Positions 46,782-55,780 of a stretch of DNA of 64,000 bases are shown here, one piece after another. The notes below the pieces were generated by a model. That model worked only from the letters and a program-made list of their open reading frames with translations. It was not told the origin of the DNA and did not search any database. Both the position numbers and the translations under genes were made by a program. The DNA is from Marivirga salinae (GTDB lineage: Bacteria > Bacteroidota > Bacteroidia > Cytophagales > Cyclobacteriaceae), in assembly GCF_030503855.1 (NCBI RefSeq), contig NZ_CP129971.1, forward strand, positions 2,790,001-2,854,000, written 5' to 3'. Each line of letters starts with the position of its first letter. Positions within the stretch are counted from its first letter, which is position 1.

Positions 46782-48207
46782 GTGATCCGTTCAGGGTTTG
46801 AGCCAGATACCTTCCCGCCTTTGCAAGTCGGGATGCTCTATCCATTTGAGCTAACGGAAAAAATTTGCAATAAAAAAGCCTATCCAAAATGTTTGAATAG
46901 GCTTTGTAGAAGTGATCCGTTCAGGGTTTGAGCCAGATGCCTTCCCGCCTTTGCAAGTCGGGATGCTCTATCCATCTGAGCTAACGGAAAAAAAAAGCAA
47001 TAAAAAAGCCTATCCAAAATGTTTGAATAGGCTTTGTAGTAGTGATCCGTTCAGGGTTTGAGCCAGATACCTTCCCGCCTTTGCAAGTCGGGATGCTCTA
47101 TCAATCTGAGCTAACGGAAAAAAATTGCAATAAAAAAGCCTATCCAAAATGTTTAAATAGGCTTTGTAGTAGTGATCCGTTCAGGGTTTGAGCCAGATAC
47201 CTTCCCGCCTTTGCAAGTCGGGATGCTCTATCCATCTGAGCTAACGGAAAAAAAATACAATAAAAAAAGCCTATCCAAAATGTTTAAATAGGCTTTGTAG
47301 TAGTGATCCGTTCAGGGTTTGGGCCAGATACCTTCCCGCCTTTGCAAGTCGGGATGCTCTATCCATTTGAGCTAACGGAAAAAAATACAATAAAAAAGCC
47401 TATCCAAAATGTTTGAATAGGCTTTGTAGTAGTGATCCGTTCAAGGTTTGAGCCAGATACCTTCCCGCCTTTGCAAGTCGGGATGCTCTATCCATTTGAG
47501 CTAACGGAAAAAATTTGCAATAAAAAAGCCTATACAAAATGTTTGAATAGGCTTTGTAGTAGTGATCCGTTCAGGGCTTGAGCAAGATACCTTCCCGCCT
47601 TTGCAAGTCGGGATGCTCTATCCATTTGAGCTAACGGAAAAAAATACAATAAAAAAGCCTATCCAAAATGTTTGAATAGGCTTTGTAGTAGTGATCCGTT
47701 CAGGGTTTGAGCCAGATACCTTCCCGCCTTTGCAAGTCGGGATGCTCTATCAATCTGAGCTAACGGAAAAAAATTGCAATAAAAAAGCCTATCCAAAATG
47801 TTTAAATAGGCTTTGTAGTAGTGATCCGTTCAGGGTTTGAGCCAGATACCTTCCCGCCTTTGCAAGTCGGGATGCTCTATCCATCTGAGCTAACGGAAAA
47901 AAAAGCAATAAAAAAGCCTATCCAAAATGTTTGAATAGGCTTTGTAGTAGTGATCCGTTCAGGGTTTGAGCCAGATACCTTCCCGCCTTTGCAAGTCGGG
48001 ATGCTCTATCCATTTGAGCTAACGGAAAAAATTTGCAATAAAAAAGCCTATCCAAAATGTTTGAATAGGCTTTGTAGTAGTGATCCGTTCAGGGTTTGAG
48101 CCAGATACCTTCCCGCCTTTGCAAGTCGGGATGCTCTATCCATCTGAGCTAACGGAAAAAAAGCAATAAAAAAGCCTATCCAAAATGTTTGAATAGGCTT
48201 TGAAACG
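46782..48207 (-). repeat. Tandem array of eleven tRNA-like units, each with a terminator hairpin
   Basis: Units start (+ strand GTGATCCGTTCA) at 46782, 46912, 47042, 47172, 47303, 47432, 47562, 47691, 47821, 47950 and 48080; lengths are 128-131 bp. Read on the minus strand, each has a 77-nt tRNA-like part and then a hairpin with T-run. Compared with the intact tRNA-Arg next to it, the D-arm is kept (GCTC...GAGC). The first two acceptor pairs are lost (TT for GG). The T-loop TTCGAAT is now CTCAAAC, and the anticodon arm is a 21-nt hairpin TCCCGACTTGCAAAGGCGGG+A. That arm has a 7-nt loop TTGCAAA, which would show GCA (Cys). All eleven arms are identical. They are probably not working tRNAs. Confidence 0.92.
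48165..48201 (-). terminator. Terminator of tRNA-Arg
   Basis: On the minus strand AAAGCCTATTCAAA pairs with TTTGGATAGGCTTT (one G-T pair) around CATT, followed by TTTTTTATT. The same hairpin recurs in each of the tandem units, which shows that the duplicated unit was tRNA plus terminator. Confidence 0.85.
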
Positions 48208-48281
48208 TGATCCGTTCAGGATTCGAACCTGAGACCTACTGCTTAGAAGGCAGTTGCTCTATCCAGCTGAGCTAACGGACC
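48208..48281 (-). tRNA. tRNA-Arg (UCU)
   Basis: A 74-nt cloverleaf on the minus strand. Acceptor GGTCCGT pairs with ACGGATC (one G-T). The D-stem is GCTC/GAGC, the anticodon stem ACTGC/GCAGT with loop CTTCTAA (anticodon TCT, reads AGA). The T-stem TCAGG/CCTGA closes the canonical loop TTCGAAT. The discriminator is A and CCA is not encoded. This is the only intact member of the array that follows it. Confidence 0.95.
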
Positions 48282-48444
48282 ATTTTTATATATTCGTTTA
48301 GGAAAATTCACCGCTTTTCCCTTAAGCGAGTGCAAAGAAAAGCATTTCTATTTTTTTATACAAAGCTTTTCTCATGAATTCTTATAAAAATATTTTTAAT
48401 ATTTATTAGAGGCTGTGAATGAATAACTTAATTGAAAGAAAATT

Positions 48445-50842
48445 TTAAGCTAAGCCCACCAAAGTAATCCCATCACCACCTCTTTCTTCGTGTTCGTTTT
48501 TTAATGACTTCACATAATTATACTGCCTTAAGTAATCTCGGATAAATCTTCTTAGGATTCCATCGCCTCGACCATGCAATATACTGACTTCATTATAGCC
48601 TAATACCATAGCGTCATCAATGAATCTATCCACTGCCTGAATGGCTTCTTCTGCACGCATTCCCCTAACATCTATCTGATGATTGAAATTAGTGCTGCGT
48701 TCCACCATACCAGTAGAAGTGCCAGAGAAACTCTTCTTTTTCTCTTTTTTGATGGCTGTCTTAGACATTCTTTCCAATCGGTTTAGCTTTATTTTGGATT
48801 TCAATTCTCCCAACATGATTTCAGCTTCTTTTTGTCCTAATGCTAAAACTTCACCAATCGTATCCTGTCCTTTTATTTTGACATAATCACCCACTTTGAT
48901 ATCACCTTCCGCTGTTTTAAAAACTGGTTTTGAAGGTTTAGCGGGTTTGTTCTCGACAAGCAGGCTCCATCTTTTGATCGTAATCTGTGAGCTGTTTACG
49001 GGCTTTCTTAGTCCGCTCTTTTTCTGCTTGCGATTCTTTTATTTCCCTGATCGCTTGCTCTACTCTCTTATTGGCTTCCTTAATAATGGATTTCGCTTCT
49101 TGCTTAGCCTCTATGATGATCTGCTTCTTTTGGGATTTCAGAAATTCATTGAGCTCGTCATAATCCTGAGCACTTTTTTCCAAGTGACCTTCTCTCTTTT
49201 GAATTTCTTTGATTTTACCCTCTAGTTCTCTTTTTTCCTTCCCTAATTGATTTAAAAGCTTGTCGTAATTCACTCGTTCAGTACCAATTTTTCCTTTGGC
49301 TTTATTCAAAATAGCAGGAGGGATGCCCATTTTTTCAGCCACTTCTATGGCAAAGGAACTACCCGGCTTGCCAATTTCCAATTCATAAAGCGGTTCCAGA
49401 TTACGCTCATCAAATTTCATGGCTCCATTGATGACATTCTGGTTTTTTACAGCAAAGTTTTTAATGTTGTCGTAATGAGTGGTAATGACTCCAAAAGCTT
49501 TTTGGCTATACAATTCCTCCAAAATAGATTCTGCAATGGCTCCACCAAACCTAGGTTCAGTTCCGGTTCCAAATTCATCTATTAAAAATAAGGTTTGTTT
49601 ATTCGAATTCAGTAAAAAATTCTTCATGTTTTGAAGATGAGAACTGTAAGTACTCAAATCATTTTCAATACTTTGCTGATCCCCTATATCAATAAATAGA
49701 TTTGAAAACATTCCACATTTACTATCCGGATGAACTGGAATCAATAAACCACACTGCAACATAAATTGCAAAAGCCCAACGGTTTTCAGCGCTACGGATT
49801 TACCACCGGCATTAGGTCCTGAAATAATCAATATTCTTTTGTCACCTTTCAACTGAATGGAGAGCGGGATAACTTTTTTATTTTGTTCTGCTAAGCTTAA
49901 TTTTAAAAGAGGATGCTCAGCATTTCTATATTCAATTATTCTGGAATTTTCTAACTGTGGCAATACAGCTCCAATTTTTTGAGCAAATCGTGCTTTGGCT
50001 CTTATGAAATCCACTATGGCTAAAAAACGATAGGCCTTTTCTAGGTTTTCCAATTCAGGCTTCACTAAGGCAGTCAATTGCGTCAAGATTTTAACGATTT
50101 CTCTGCGTTCGGCATATTGTAGTTCCCTTACCTCATTATTTAATTCTAGGGCTTCTGTGGGCTCTATATAAACCGTCTGACCTGTGCCAGACTGATCATG
50201 GATAAATCCTTTGACTCTTTTCTTATACTCTGCTAGAACGGGTATGACAATCCTTCCATCGCGAACTGTAATGGAAGCATCTTCTGGTGTATATTTATTA
50301 GCAGAGGCTTGTTTATAAATTTTCTCTACCTGCCTTCTTAATTGAGCTTGAGCTTTGAAAATATCACTTCTAATTTGCTGTAAGGCGGGGCTGGCATTAT
50401 TTCTTAAGGCGCCTCTTTCATCTATTTTAGCATCAATGGCTTTGTATAAAGTAGGTTCCAGATTTACAGCTTTTCTTAAGTTGAATAAATTTGGATAATC
50501 TTCCTCAAATTTATCAAAGAAAGAAATACAATCTAATATGGTTTTAAGGCTTAATTTTAAATCGAAAAACTCCTCTTCTGTAAAAAAGGTACCATCTACT
50601 TTTGCTCTTTTGATGAAATGGCTGACGTCAATAAAGTTTCCTGAAGGGAAGTATTCTCCAGATTGAAATATCTTGACAAACTCATGGGTTTGCAATAATA
50701 AGGGTTCAAGCTTTTCGAATTTTCGAATAAAGCCCATTTTCTCTACGATTGCTTGACCTAAGTTGCTACTACACTCAGCAGAAATTAGTTCTCTTACTCT
50801 ATCGAATCCAATCCTTTGCTCAAAATCCTGCGGTAAAATCAT
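48445..50842 (-). pseudogene. mutS2: Endonuclease MutS2, frameshifted
   Basis: MutS2 binds branched DNA or collided ribosomes and has ATPase and Smr nuclease domains. The first part (from ATG at 50842) has the core helices, Walker A ISGPNAGGKSVALKTVG (about 341) and LIDEFGTGTEP. It ends in a coiled coil at MEPACREQTR. Skipping one base near 48960-48964 gives LVENKPAKPSKPVFKTAEGD. It then joins the second part (GDYVKIKGQDTIGEVLALG) and the Smr domain (HGRGDGILRRFIRDYL). The joined length, about 799 residues, is normal. The site is not a homopolymer, which makes a sequencing error less obvious. Confidence 0.9.
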
Positions 50843-50857
50843 AAAATAAGGTAGGCT

Positions 50858-51226
50858 TTATTGTCTATCGAATTTATCTCTCTTTTTATTCTCATTTAAT
50901 ACTTGCTCACGCAAACTGACCGTATCAATAACGATATCGTATATGGTTTCTAATTGGTCAGGGTTTTCTAAATAATACTTAAAACTTTCTTTGTAAATGG
51001 AATCATTTGTATTATGATCTTCAAAAATTTTCAATTCATAATGACGTAAAACTTCTTTAGCTGAGTCGTTTTTTAAATCAATATGAGTCGCTTTATATTC
51101 AGCCAGATAAATATCTGATAAAATTAAGGCCATTTTTTCATGAGAGATGACGCCTTTAGGTCTATCTTCTTTTCCACTACAGGAAACTATTGTTAATATT
51201 GCGATGATGTAGATAAGTTTTCTCAT
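50858..51226 (-). CDS. DUF4296-like lipoprotein
   Basis: A 122-residue lipoprotein. I start at the ATG at 51226 because it gives a proper signal peptide with lipobox TIVSC (MRKLIYIIAILTIVSCSG); the open frame extends to 51298. The mature part carries MALILSDIYLAEYKAT, which is the motif of the DUF4296 family found in Bacteroidota. It is located just upstream of mutS2 with a 15-base gap, so the two may be cotranscribed. No function is known. Confidence 0.75.
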   Translation of the reverse strand: MRKLIYIIAILTIVSCSGKEDRPKGVISHEKMALILSDIYLAEYKATHIDLKNDSAKEVLRHYELKIFEDHNTNDSIYKESFKYYLENPDQLETIYDIVIDTVSLREQVLNENKKRDKFDRQ

Positions 51227-51361
51227 TTTTATATTAATATTACAATTGGCTTCATCAAATTCGTTGCCAATTATATTTTTGTAAACTGATAATGACAATT
51301 ATCGTTATCTTTTTCGTTTGTGTTTTATGCAATGCAAAATTAACAATTTAAAAGACCTATT

Positions 51362-52240
51362 ATGAGGGAGCTCTTTAAAAAGCTTCGAAAATATGAAATA
51401 AAAATTCGAAAAGCTGTTAACAATCAAATGCAGGGTGATTTTCATTCTGTATTTAAAGGTTCAGGTTTGGAATTTGATGATGTGCGCCCATATCAATACG
51501 GAGATGATGTGCGAACCATCGATTGGAATGTTTCGGCCAAAGGACATGGCACCTTTGTTAAGACCTTTAAGGAAGATAAAGAACAAAATGTTTATTTTTT
51601 GGTGGATGTGAGTGCATCTCAGGAAATTGGTCTGGAAGGCAAGCAGAAATCCGATATAGCCAAAGAGATTACGGGTGTTTTGTGTATCTCTGCCTTAAAA
51701 GAAGGGAGTCAGGTTGGCATGGTGGGCTATTCCGACCAAAGAGAATTATACATAAAACCTGGTAAAGGACAAAAACATGGATATTATGCTATTTCTAAAC
51801 TATTTGATTTAACTCCAAAGTCCTTAAAAACAAGTTTAGATAAAGGTCTTTCCTATTTATTGGGATTGGTTAAAAGAAGAAGTGTTATATTTTTGATTAG
51901 TGATTTTGTGGATGAAGGCTATGAGCATCATTTGAAAGCATTGGCTCGTAAACATGATTTAATTGTCATTCATATTAAAGATAAATTGGAAACTGATTTG
52001 CCTATGTTGGGCATAGTTCCGATAAAAGATAAAGAGACTGGTAAAACCAGATGGGTGAATACTTCAAGTGCGTCATTTAAAAGGCATTTTCAACAAAAAA
52101 ATAAGGATCATTCTTCCGAATTGAGAGATATTTGCAAACGTAATCAAGCAGATTATTTACTGATCGATACGCAGGAAGATTATACCTCTAAATTAATTAA
52201 ACTATTTAAAATCAGGAATTTAAGCAAGAAAAAGGCATGA
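51362..52240 (+). CDS. DUF58 domain protein
   Basis: A 292-residue soluble protein with the DUF58 hallmark FDDVRPYQYGDDVRTIDWNV followed by a VWA-like region (VYFLVDVSASQEIGL). DUF58 proteins work with MoxR ATPases and Bat proteins in envelope stress or protein assembly. No MoxR gene is in the window on either side. Upstream is a divergent lipoprotein gene; it overlaps the next gene by four bases. Confidence 0.88.
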   Translation: MRELFKKLRKYEIKIRKAVNNQMQGDFHSVFKGSGLEFDDVRPYQYGDDVRTIDWNVSAKGHGTFVKTFKEDKEQNVYFLVDVSASQEIGLEGKQKSDIAKEITGVLCISALKEGSQVGMVGYSDQRELYIKPGKGQKHGYYAISKLFDLTPKSLKTSLDKGLSYLLGLVKRRSVIFLISDFVDEGYEHHLKALARKHDLIVIHIKDKLETDLPMLGIVPIKDKETGKTRWVNTSSASFKRHFQQKNKDHSSELRDICKRNQADYLLIDTQEDYTSKLIKLFKIRNLSKKKA

Positions 52241-53127
52241 AGAAATACGGGTTGAGCTTAATTTTCAGTCTTGCATTTATTATAAATTTATTCGGGCAAA
52301 AAATCGAGCCAAAAGGACAATTCCTTCAGGACAGTATGGCAATAGGAGAGCCTGTGCAATACAGCTTGAGTGTGAGCTATCCAGCTGATTTTCAAATTTT
52401 AATGCCAGATTCCTTATATGATTATACTCCTTTCGAATATACTCGAAAGCAATATTTTCCTACTAGAACTGATAGTGTTCAAAGTTTTGATAGTGTAGTT
52501 TATACTTTAACATCATTCGAAATTGAAAAAGTCCAGAAATTAAAGTTGCCTGTTTTTATTATTCAAGGAAAGGATAGTACTGCACTCTATGCCGATTTGG
52601 ATTCTGTGTTTTTAGAAGAGCAGATCCAAATGGTGAGCGATAGTTTGCAAATGAAAACAGAGACTACCATCTCTAAACTAGATAAAGATTTCAATTATCC
52701 TTATTTGATTGCTTTCCTGATTGCTTTAGGCATAATTATTCTGCTAGTCATTATAATTTTTGGCAAGAAATTTAGAAAAAAATGGCAAATCTGGCGATTG
52801 AACAAACGCCATAAGAAGTTTAGAATTTCATTTGAAAGTAAATTATCCTCAGTAGGTGATATGCCAGTGGAGAAAATTGAAAAACTACTTTACACCTGGA
52901 AAAAGCATGCTGAATTTATCTCAAAATCGCCTTATGCTAAGCTGACCAGTAAGGAGATTAATCAAATGCAACAAAATGAAGAGTTGTATGAAAATTTAAA
53001 GTCAATTGACAGAACAATTTATTCTTCAAAAGGAAGGGAGAATGCCACGGAAGCTTTCAAATTCCTCTTGAATTATACCGATGTTATTTTAGAAGAAAGA
53101 ATTAAAGTGATCACAGATGGAAAGTAA
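52237..53127 (+). CDS. Membrane protein of Bat operon, unrecognised
   Basis: A 296-residue protein with signal peptide (ends near INLFGQK), a periplasmic beta-rich part (about 25-150) and a single membrane helix (LIAFLIALGIIILLVIIIFG, about 157-176). A cytosolic helical tail follows (about 180-296). The periplasmic part reads like a short relative of the BatD type. It sits between DUF58 and BatA genes, overlapping both, and is therefore likely part of the same complex. Confidence 0.7.
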   Translation: MKKYGLSLIFSLAFIINLFGQKIEPKGQFLQDSMAIGEPVQYSLSVSYPADFQILMPDSLYDYTPFEYTRKQYFPTRTDSVQSFDSVVYTLTSFEIEKVQKLKLPVFIIQGKDSTALYADLDSVFLEEQIQMVSDSLQMKTETTISKLDKDFNYPYLIAFLIALGIIILLVIIIFGKKFRKKWQIWRLNKRHKKFRISFESKLSSVGDMPVEKIEKLLYTWKKHAEFISKSPYAKLTSKEINQMQQNEELYENLKSIDRTIYSSKGRENATEAFKFLLNYTDVILEERIKVITDGK

Positions 53128-54154
53128 TAATTGGTTTAGTTTAGATTGGTTTTTCCCTGAAAGGCTTAAAGCTTTTGAATATGAATTTCCTATGGCTTTT
53201 TATGCCATGATTGCTTTGCCTATCATTTACTTATTGGTAGAATGGTTAAAAAGTAGGTTTAGTCCTAAAGTGCCAGTTGCTTTCAGAGGGGAAGGAATTG
53301 GTTTTCAGTTTTCTTCTATTCTCCGATTTATTCCCTTAATTCTTTTATTGTTTTCAGGATTATTGATGTTGCTGGCTTTAGCCCGCCCACAACAAACTAA
53401 TGAGCGCGTTGAGCAGTGGACTGAAGGAATCGATATCATGTTAGTGTTGGATATTTCGGAATCCATGAAGATTCAAGATTTTACGCCTAATCGCTTGGAG
53501 GCTGCTAAGCAAGTTGCCAATGATTTCATAGATGGTAGATTTCAAGATAGGATAGGGTTGACCATTTTTAGTGGGGAAGCTTATTCCTTATCTCCATTAA
53601 CTACGGATTATAAAATGCTAAAAAATCAGATTACGGATATAGATTTCAAAATGATGGAAGCTTCAGGTACTGCTATTGGAAGTGCCTTGGCTGTGGGAAC
53701 TAACAGAATGCGAGAATCAGATTCAAAATCTAAAGTTTTGATTTTATTGAGTGATGGGGATAATAATGCAGGAAATATTGATCCGGAAACGGCTGCCAAA
53801 CTAGCCAATGCTTATGATATTAAAATTTATACTATTGCAATCGGTAAAGAAGGAAAAGTACCTTATGGAAAAGATTTCTTTGGAAGAACCCGCTACATTG
53901 AAAATTCAATGGATGTTACAGGCTTAAAACAAATAGCAGAAATTGGAGAAGGTAAATTTTACCGAGCCACTGATAATCAAGCTTTGGAAGAAGTATTCAG
54001 CATTATTGATGAATACGAAAAAGCCGAAATCAAAGAAACTCGCTATAAGGATACCAAAGACTATTATGATGTCTACCTAAAATGGGCGATAGTGTTTTTC
54101 CTTCTGTGGATGCTGACTAAGTCGACTTATATTTCTAATGTTTTAGTGGATTAG
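53117..54154 (+). CDS. batA: BatA-like VWA-domain membrane protein
   Basis: A 345-residue protein with two N-terminal membrane helices (about 25-45 and 70-92), a VWA domain and a C-terminal helix near 325-342. The MIDAS motif is MLVLDISESMKIQDF, with TPNRLEAAKQVANDFIDG and LILLSDGDNNAGN. It is the BatA member of the Bat (aerotolerance) group. The batB, batC and batD genes that usually follow are absent. The last 35 bases lie in a direct repeat with a second copy at 55015. Confidence 0.9.
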   Translation: MESNNWFSLDWFFPERLKAFEYEFPMAFYAMIALPIIYLLVEWLKSRFSPKVPVAFRGEGIGFQFSSILRFIPLILLLFSGLLMLLALARPQQTNERVEQWTEGIDIMLVLDISESMKIQDFTPNRLEAAKQVANDFIDGRFQDRIGLTIFSGEAYSLSPLTTDYKMLKNQITDIDFKMMEASGTAIGSALAVGTNRMRESDSKSKVLILLSDGDNNAGNIDPETAAKLANAYDIKIYTIAIGKEGKVPYGKDFFGRTRYIENSMDVTGLKQIAEIGEGKFYRATDNQALEEVFSIIDEYEKAEIKETRYKDTKDYYDVYLKWAIVFFLLWMLTKSTYISNVLVD

Positions 54155-54256
54155 GTTAGAGCTCTTGGATTGTTTTAAAATCGAAAAGCAATATAATGCG
54201 GTATTAAAAATCGCTATAATTACTATCCCTTTGGTCTAACCTTTAAATCCTATCAA
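54120..54256 (+). repeat. 137 bp direct repeat, left copy
   Basis: Starts AGTCGACTTATATTTCTAAT in the last codons of batA and runs through AATCGCTATAATTACTATCC. It matches 55015-55151 with 8 differences counted by hand (about 94%). The two copies are 895 bp apart and bracket a toxin-antitoxin pair. Confidence 0.92.
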
Positions 54257-54313
54257 AGAAGTAAAGGAAGAAGTTTAGCAGTTCCGATATCTTGGGATAA
54301 AATCAATAAATGA
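54200..54313 (+). pseudogene. RHS-core remnant in left direct repeat
   Basis: In frame, 37 codons read GIKNRYNYYPFGLTFKSYQR and on to a TGA. NYYPFGLTF is a hallmark of the RHS repeat-associated core domain of Bacteroidota. It has no start codon, so it is a fragment. It lies past the batA stop, mostly within the repeat. Confidence 0.75.
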
Positions 54314-54364
54314 AACTAAATTAGGAACTGAAAATGTTATCTTTACATAAATTAAACATTAATT

Positions 54365-54595
54365 ATGGGTACAGCTCAAATTAGAGAATTACTTCATGAA
54401 TACATTAACAAAGCAGATGAACGTCTGATCAATTTAATGTATGCCATGGTTCAGGCAGATCTTAAAGAAGATGGCTATGATTTAAGTGAAGCGCATAAAA
54501 AAGTATTAGATGAAAGATTAACAGCATATCAAGCTAATCCTTCCGCTGGATCAAGTTGGGAAGATGTTAAAAATCGCATTCGTAATAAATTATGA
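54365..54595 (+). CDS. Addiction-module antitoxin
   Basis: A 76-residue helical protein. Its C-terminus HKKVLDERLTAYQANPSAG and SSWEDVKNRI matches the short addiction-module component family (TIGR02574 type) that precedes RelE/ParE toxins. It overlaps the toxin gene by four bases. It probably binds and silences that toxin and represses the pair. It lies between the two direct repeats. Confidence 0.85.
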   Translation: MGTAQIRELLHEYINKADERLINLMYAMVQADLKEDGYDLSEAHKKVLDERLTAYQANPSAGSSWEDVKNRIRNKL

Positions 54596-54879
54596 GTTAT
54601 AGCTTAATTGTCAGGCCAGAAGCTGAGCTTGATATATTAGAATCGTCTCAATGGTACGAAGATAAACAGGAAAATCTAGGTGTACGTTTTTTAGATGAGG
54701 TTGAAGAAAAAATTCATTTAATTACTCAAAACCCATTACATTATCAAGTCAGGTATAAAAATACCCGTTTAGCTTTAATAAAGCATTTTCCGTACGCCAT
54801 CCATTTTATTGTAAATCAGCAAGATATAATTGTGTTAGCAGTACTGGGTACTCGGGAAGACTCTGAGAAATGGGTTTGA
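54592..54879 (+). CDS. RelE/ParE-family toxin
   Basis: A 95-residue toxin with the N-terminal strand YSLIVRPEAELDILESSQWY, helix ENLGVRFLDEVEEKI and core strands VRYKNTRLALIKHFPYAIHF and QDIIVLAVLGTREDSEKW. This matches the ParE/RelE plasmid-stabilisation fold. Unlike the pair at 22051, it is bracketed by direct repeats, which suggests arrival by recombination. Confidence 0.88.
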   Translation: MSYSLIVRPEAELDILESSQWYEDKQENLGVRFLDEVEEKIHLITQNPLHYQVRYKNTRLALIKHFPYAIHFIVNQQDIIVLAVLGTREDSEKWV

Positions 54880-54980
54880 CCTCAGATCTTACCAATTTTA
54901 GAAAAATCAACCCTAAATACAGTTCAGAAGGAATATGCTGGTTTAAAAACAGAGTTGTTGGAAATTGAATTATTGTGCTA

Positions 54981-55009
54981 AGCGCGTGTTTTGCTTCGCA
55001 ACGCGCGCT
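54981..55009. repeat. GC-rich hairpin before right direct repeat
   Basis: AGCGCGTGTT and AACGCGCGCT pair (9 of 10) around TTGCTTCGC. It is far more GC-rich than its surroundings and ends six bases before the right copy of the direct repeat. It may mark the edge of the inserted cassette. Confidence 0.55.
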
Positions 55010-55014
55010 ATGGG

Positions 55015-55151
55015 AGTCGACTTATATTTCTAATGTCTTGATGGATTAGGTTAGAGCTCTTGGAATATTTTAAAATCGAAAAGCAATATAATGCGGTATT
55101 AAAAATCGCTATAATTACTATTCCTTTGGTCTAACCTTTAACTCCTATCAG
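55015..55151 (+). repeat. 137 bp direct repeat, right copy
   Basis: Second copy of the repeat at 54120. It encodes the batA C-terminus again (STYISNVLMD and stop) without the rest of the gene. Differences from the left copy include TTTTAG to CTTGAT and TATCCCT to TATTCCT. Confidence 0.92.
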
Positions 55152-55232
55152 AGGAGCTACAACAAGGCGAATAACTCCAAGTACAAAGACAAGGAAGAGG
55201 CAAAAAACTCACTTCCAAACCTCACCACATAA
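55095..55232 (+). pseudogene. RHS-core remnant in right direct repeat
   Basis: In frame, 45 codons read GIKNRYNYYSFGLTFNSYQR and go on to YNKANNSKYKDKEEAKNSLP before a TAA. This extends further into the RHS core than the left copy does. No start codon; a fragment. Confidence 0.72.
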
Positions 55233-55244
55233 AAACTTCAACAC

Positions 55245-55730
55245 CTATATAGGCTTAAAACTCTCAAAAGCTTCACCGCAATTATTGCAATGATGCAATG
55301 ACCTACAAAGCGTTGGCCCAAAAGGAGATTTTAAAGTAGTATTAGTGCTGTCACAATTAGGACACTCTGCATGTTCAATGATGTCCAAATCTTCAATGAC
55401 ATTATTATGAACAGGGGGAGGAGCAAGCCCAAATTTCTTTAGAGCTTTCTTACCTTCATCTGAAATTAAATCAGAACTCCATGTGGTTTTCAGATTTAAG
55501 TTGACCGTATGATTATCTATACCATTTTTATTGAGCACATCCACCACATCCTGCTTCATATAATCCATAGCAGGACAGCCAATGAATGTGGGAGTCATAT
55601 TGACAGTCACATGATCGTTTTCGATTTCAATCCCCGTTATAACGCCTAAATCTACTAATGAAATAACAGGGATTTCAGGATCTTTCACCTCTTTCAACAA
55701 CTCTATAATTTTATCCTCAGTTAATGTCAT
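55245..55730 (-). CDS. paaD: Phenylacetyl-CoA epoxidase subunit PaaD
   Basis: A 161-residue protein with an MIP18/DUF59 domain (LLKEVKDPEIPVISLVDLGV and GCPAMDYMKQDVVDVL). Its C-terminal zinc ribbon has ECPNCDST and CNNCGEAF, four cysteines in two CxxC pairs. In the epoxidase system PaaD is needed for activity, probably in metal-cluster maturation. Last gene of the minus-strand paa run; the gap to paaC is 50 bases. The reductase PaaE is not in the window. Confidence 0.92.
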   Translation of the reverse strand: MTLTEDKIIELLKEVKDPEIPVISLVDLGVITGIEIENDHVTVNMTPTFIGCPAMDYMKQDVVDVLNKNGIDNHTVNLNLKTTWSSDLISDEGKKALKKFGLAPPPVHNNVIEDLDIIEHAECPNCDSTNTTLKSPFGPTLCRSLHHCNNCGEAFESFKPI

Positions 55731-55780
55731 TTCAAATATGGTTTATAATTAAATTCTAGCTCCACAATTCCTCCAATTGA

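Noticed and set aside
46782..48207. CRISPR array
   Set aside because: The units are 128-131 bp and repeat along their whole length; there are no unique spacers and no cas genes. The repeated part is tRNA-like plus a terminator.
46782..48207. Integron attC cassette array
   Set aside because: No coding cassettes lie between the palindromes and no integrase gene is present.
46782..48207. Eleven functional tRNA-Cys genes
   Set aside because: The loop could show GCA, but the anticodon stem is seven pairs with a mismatch, the acceptor ends do not pair and the T-loop is not canonical.
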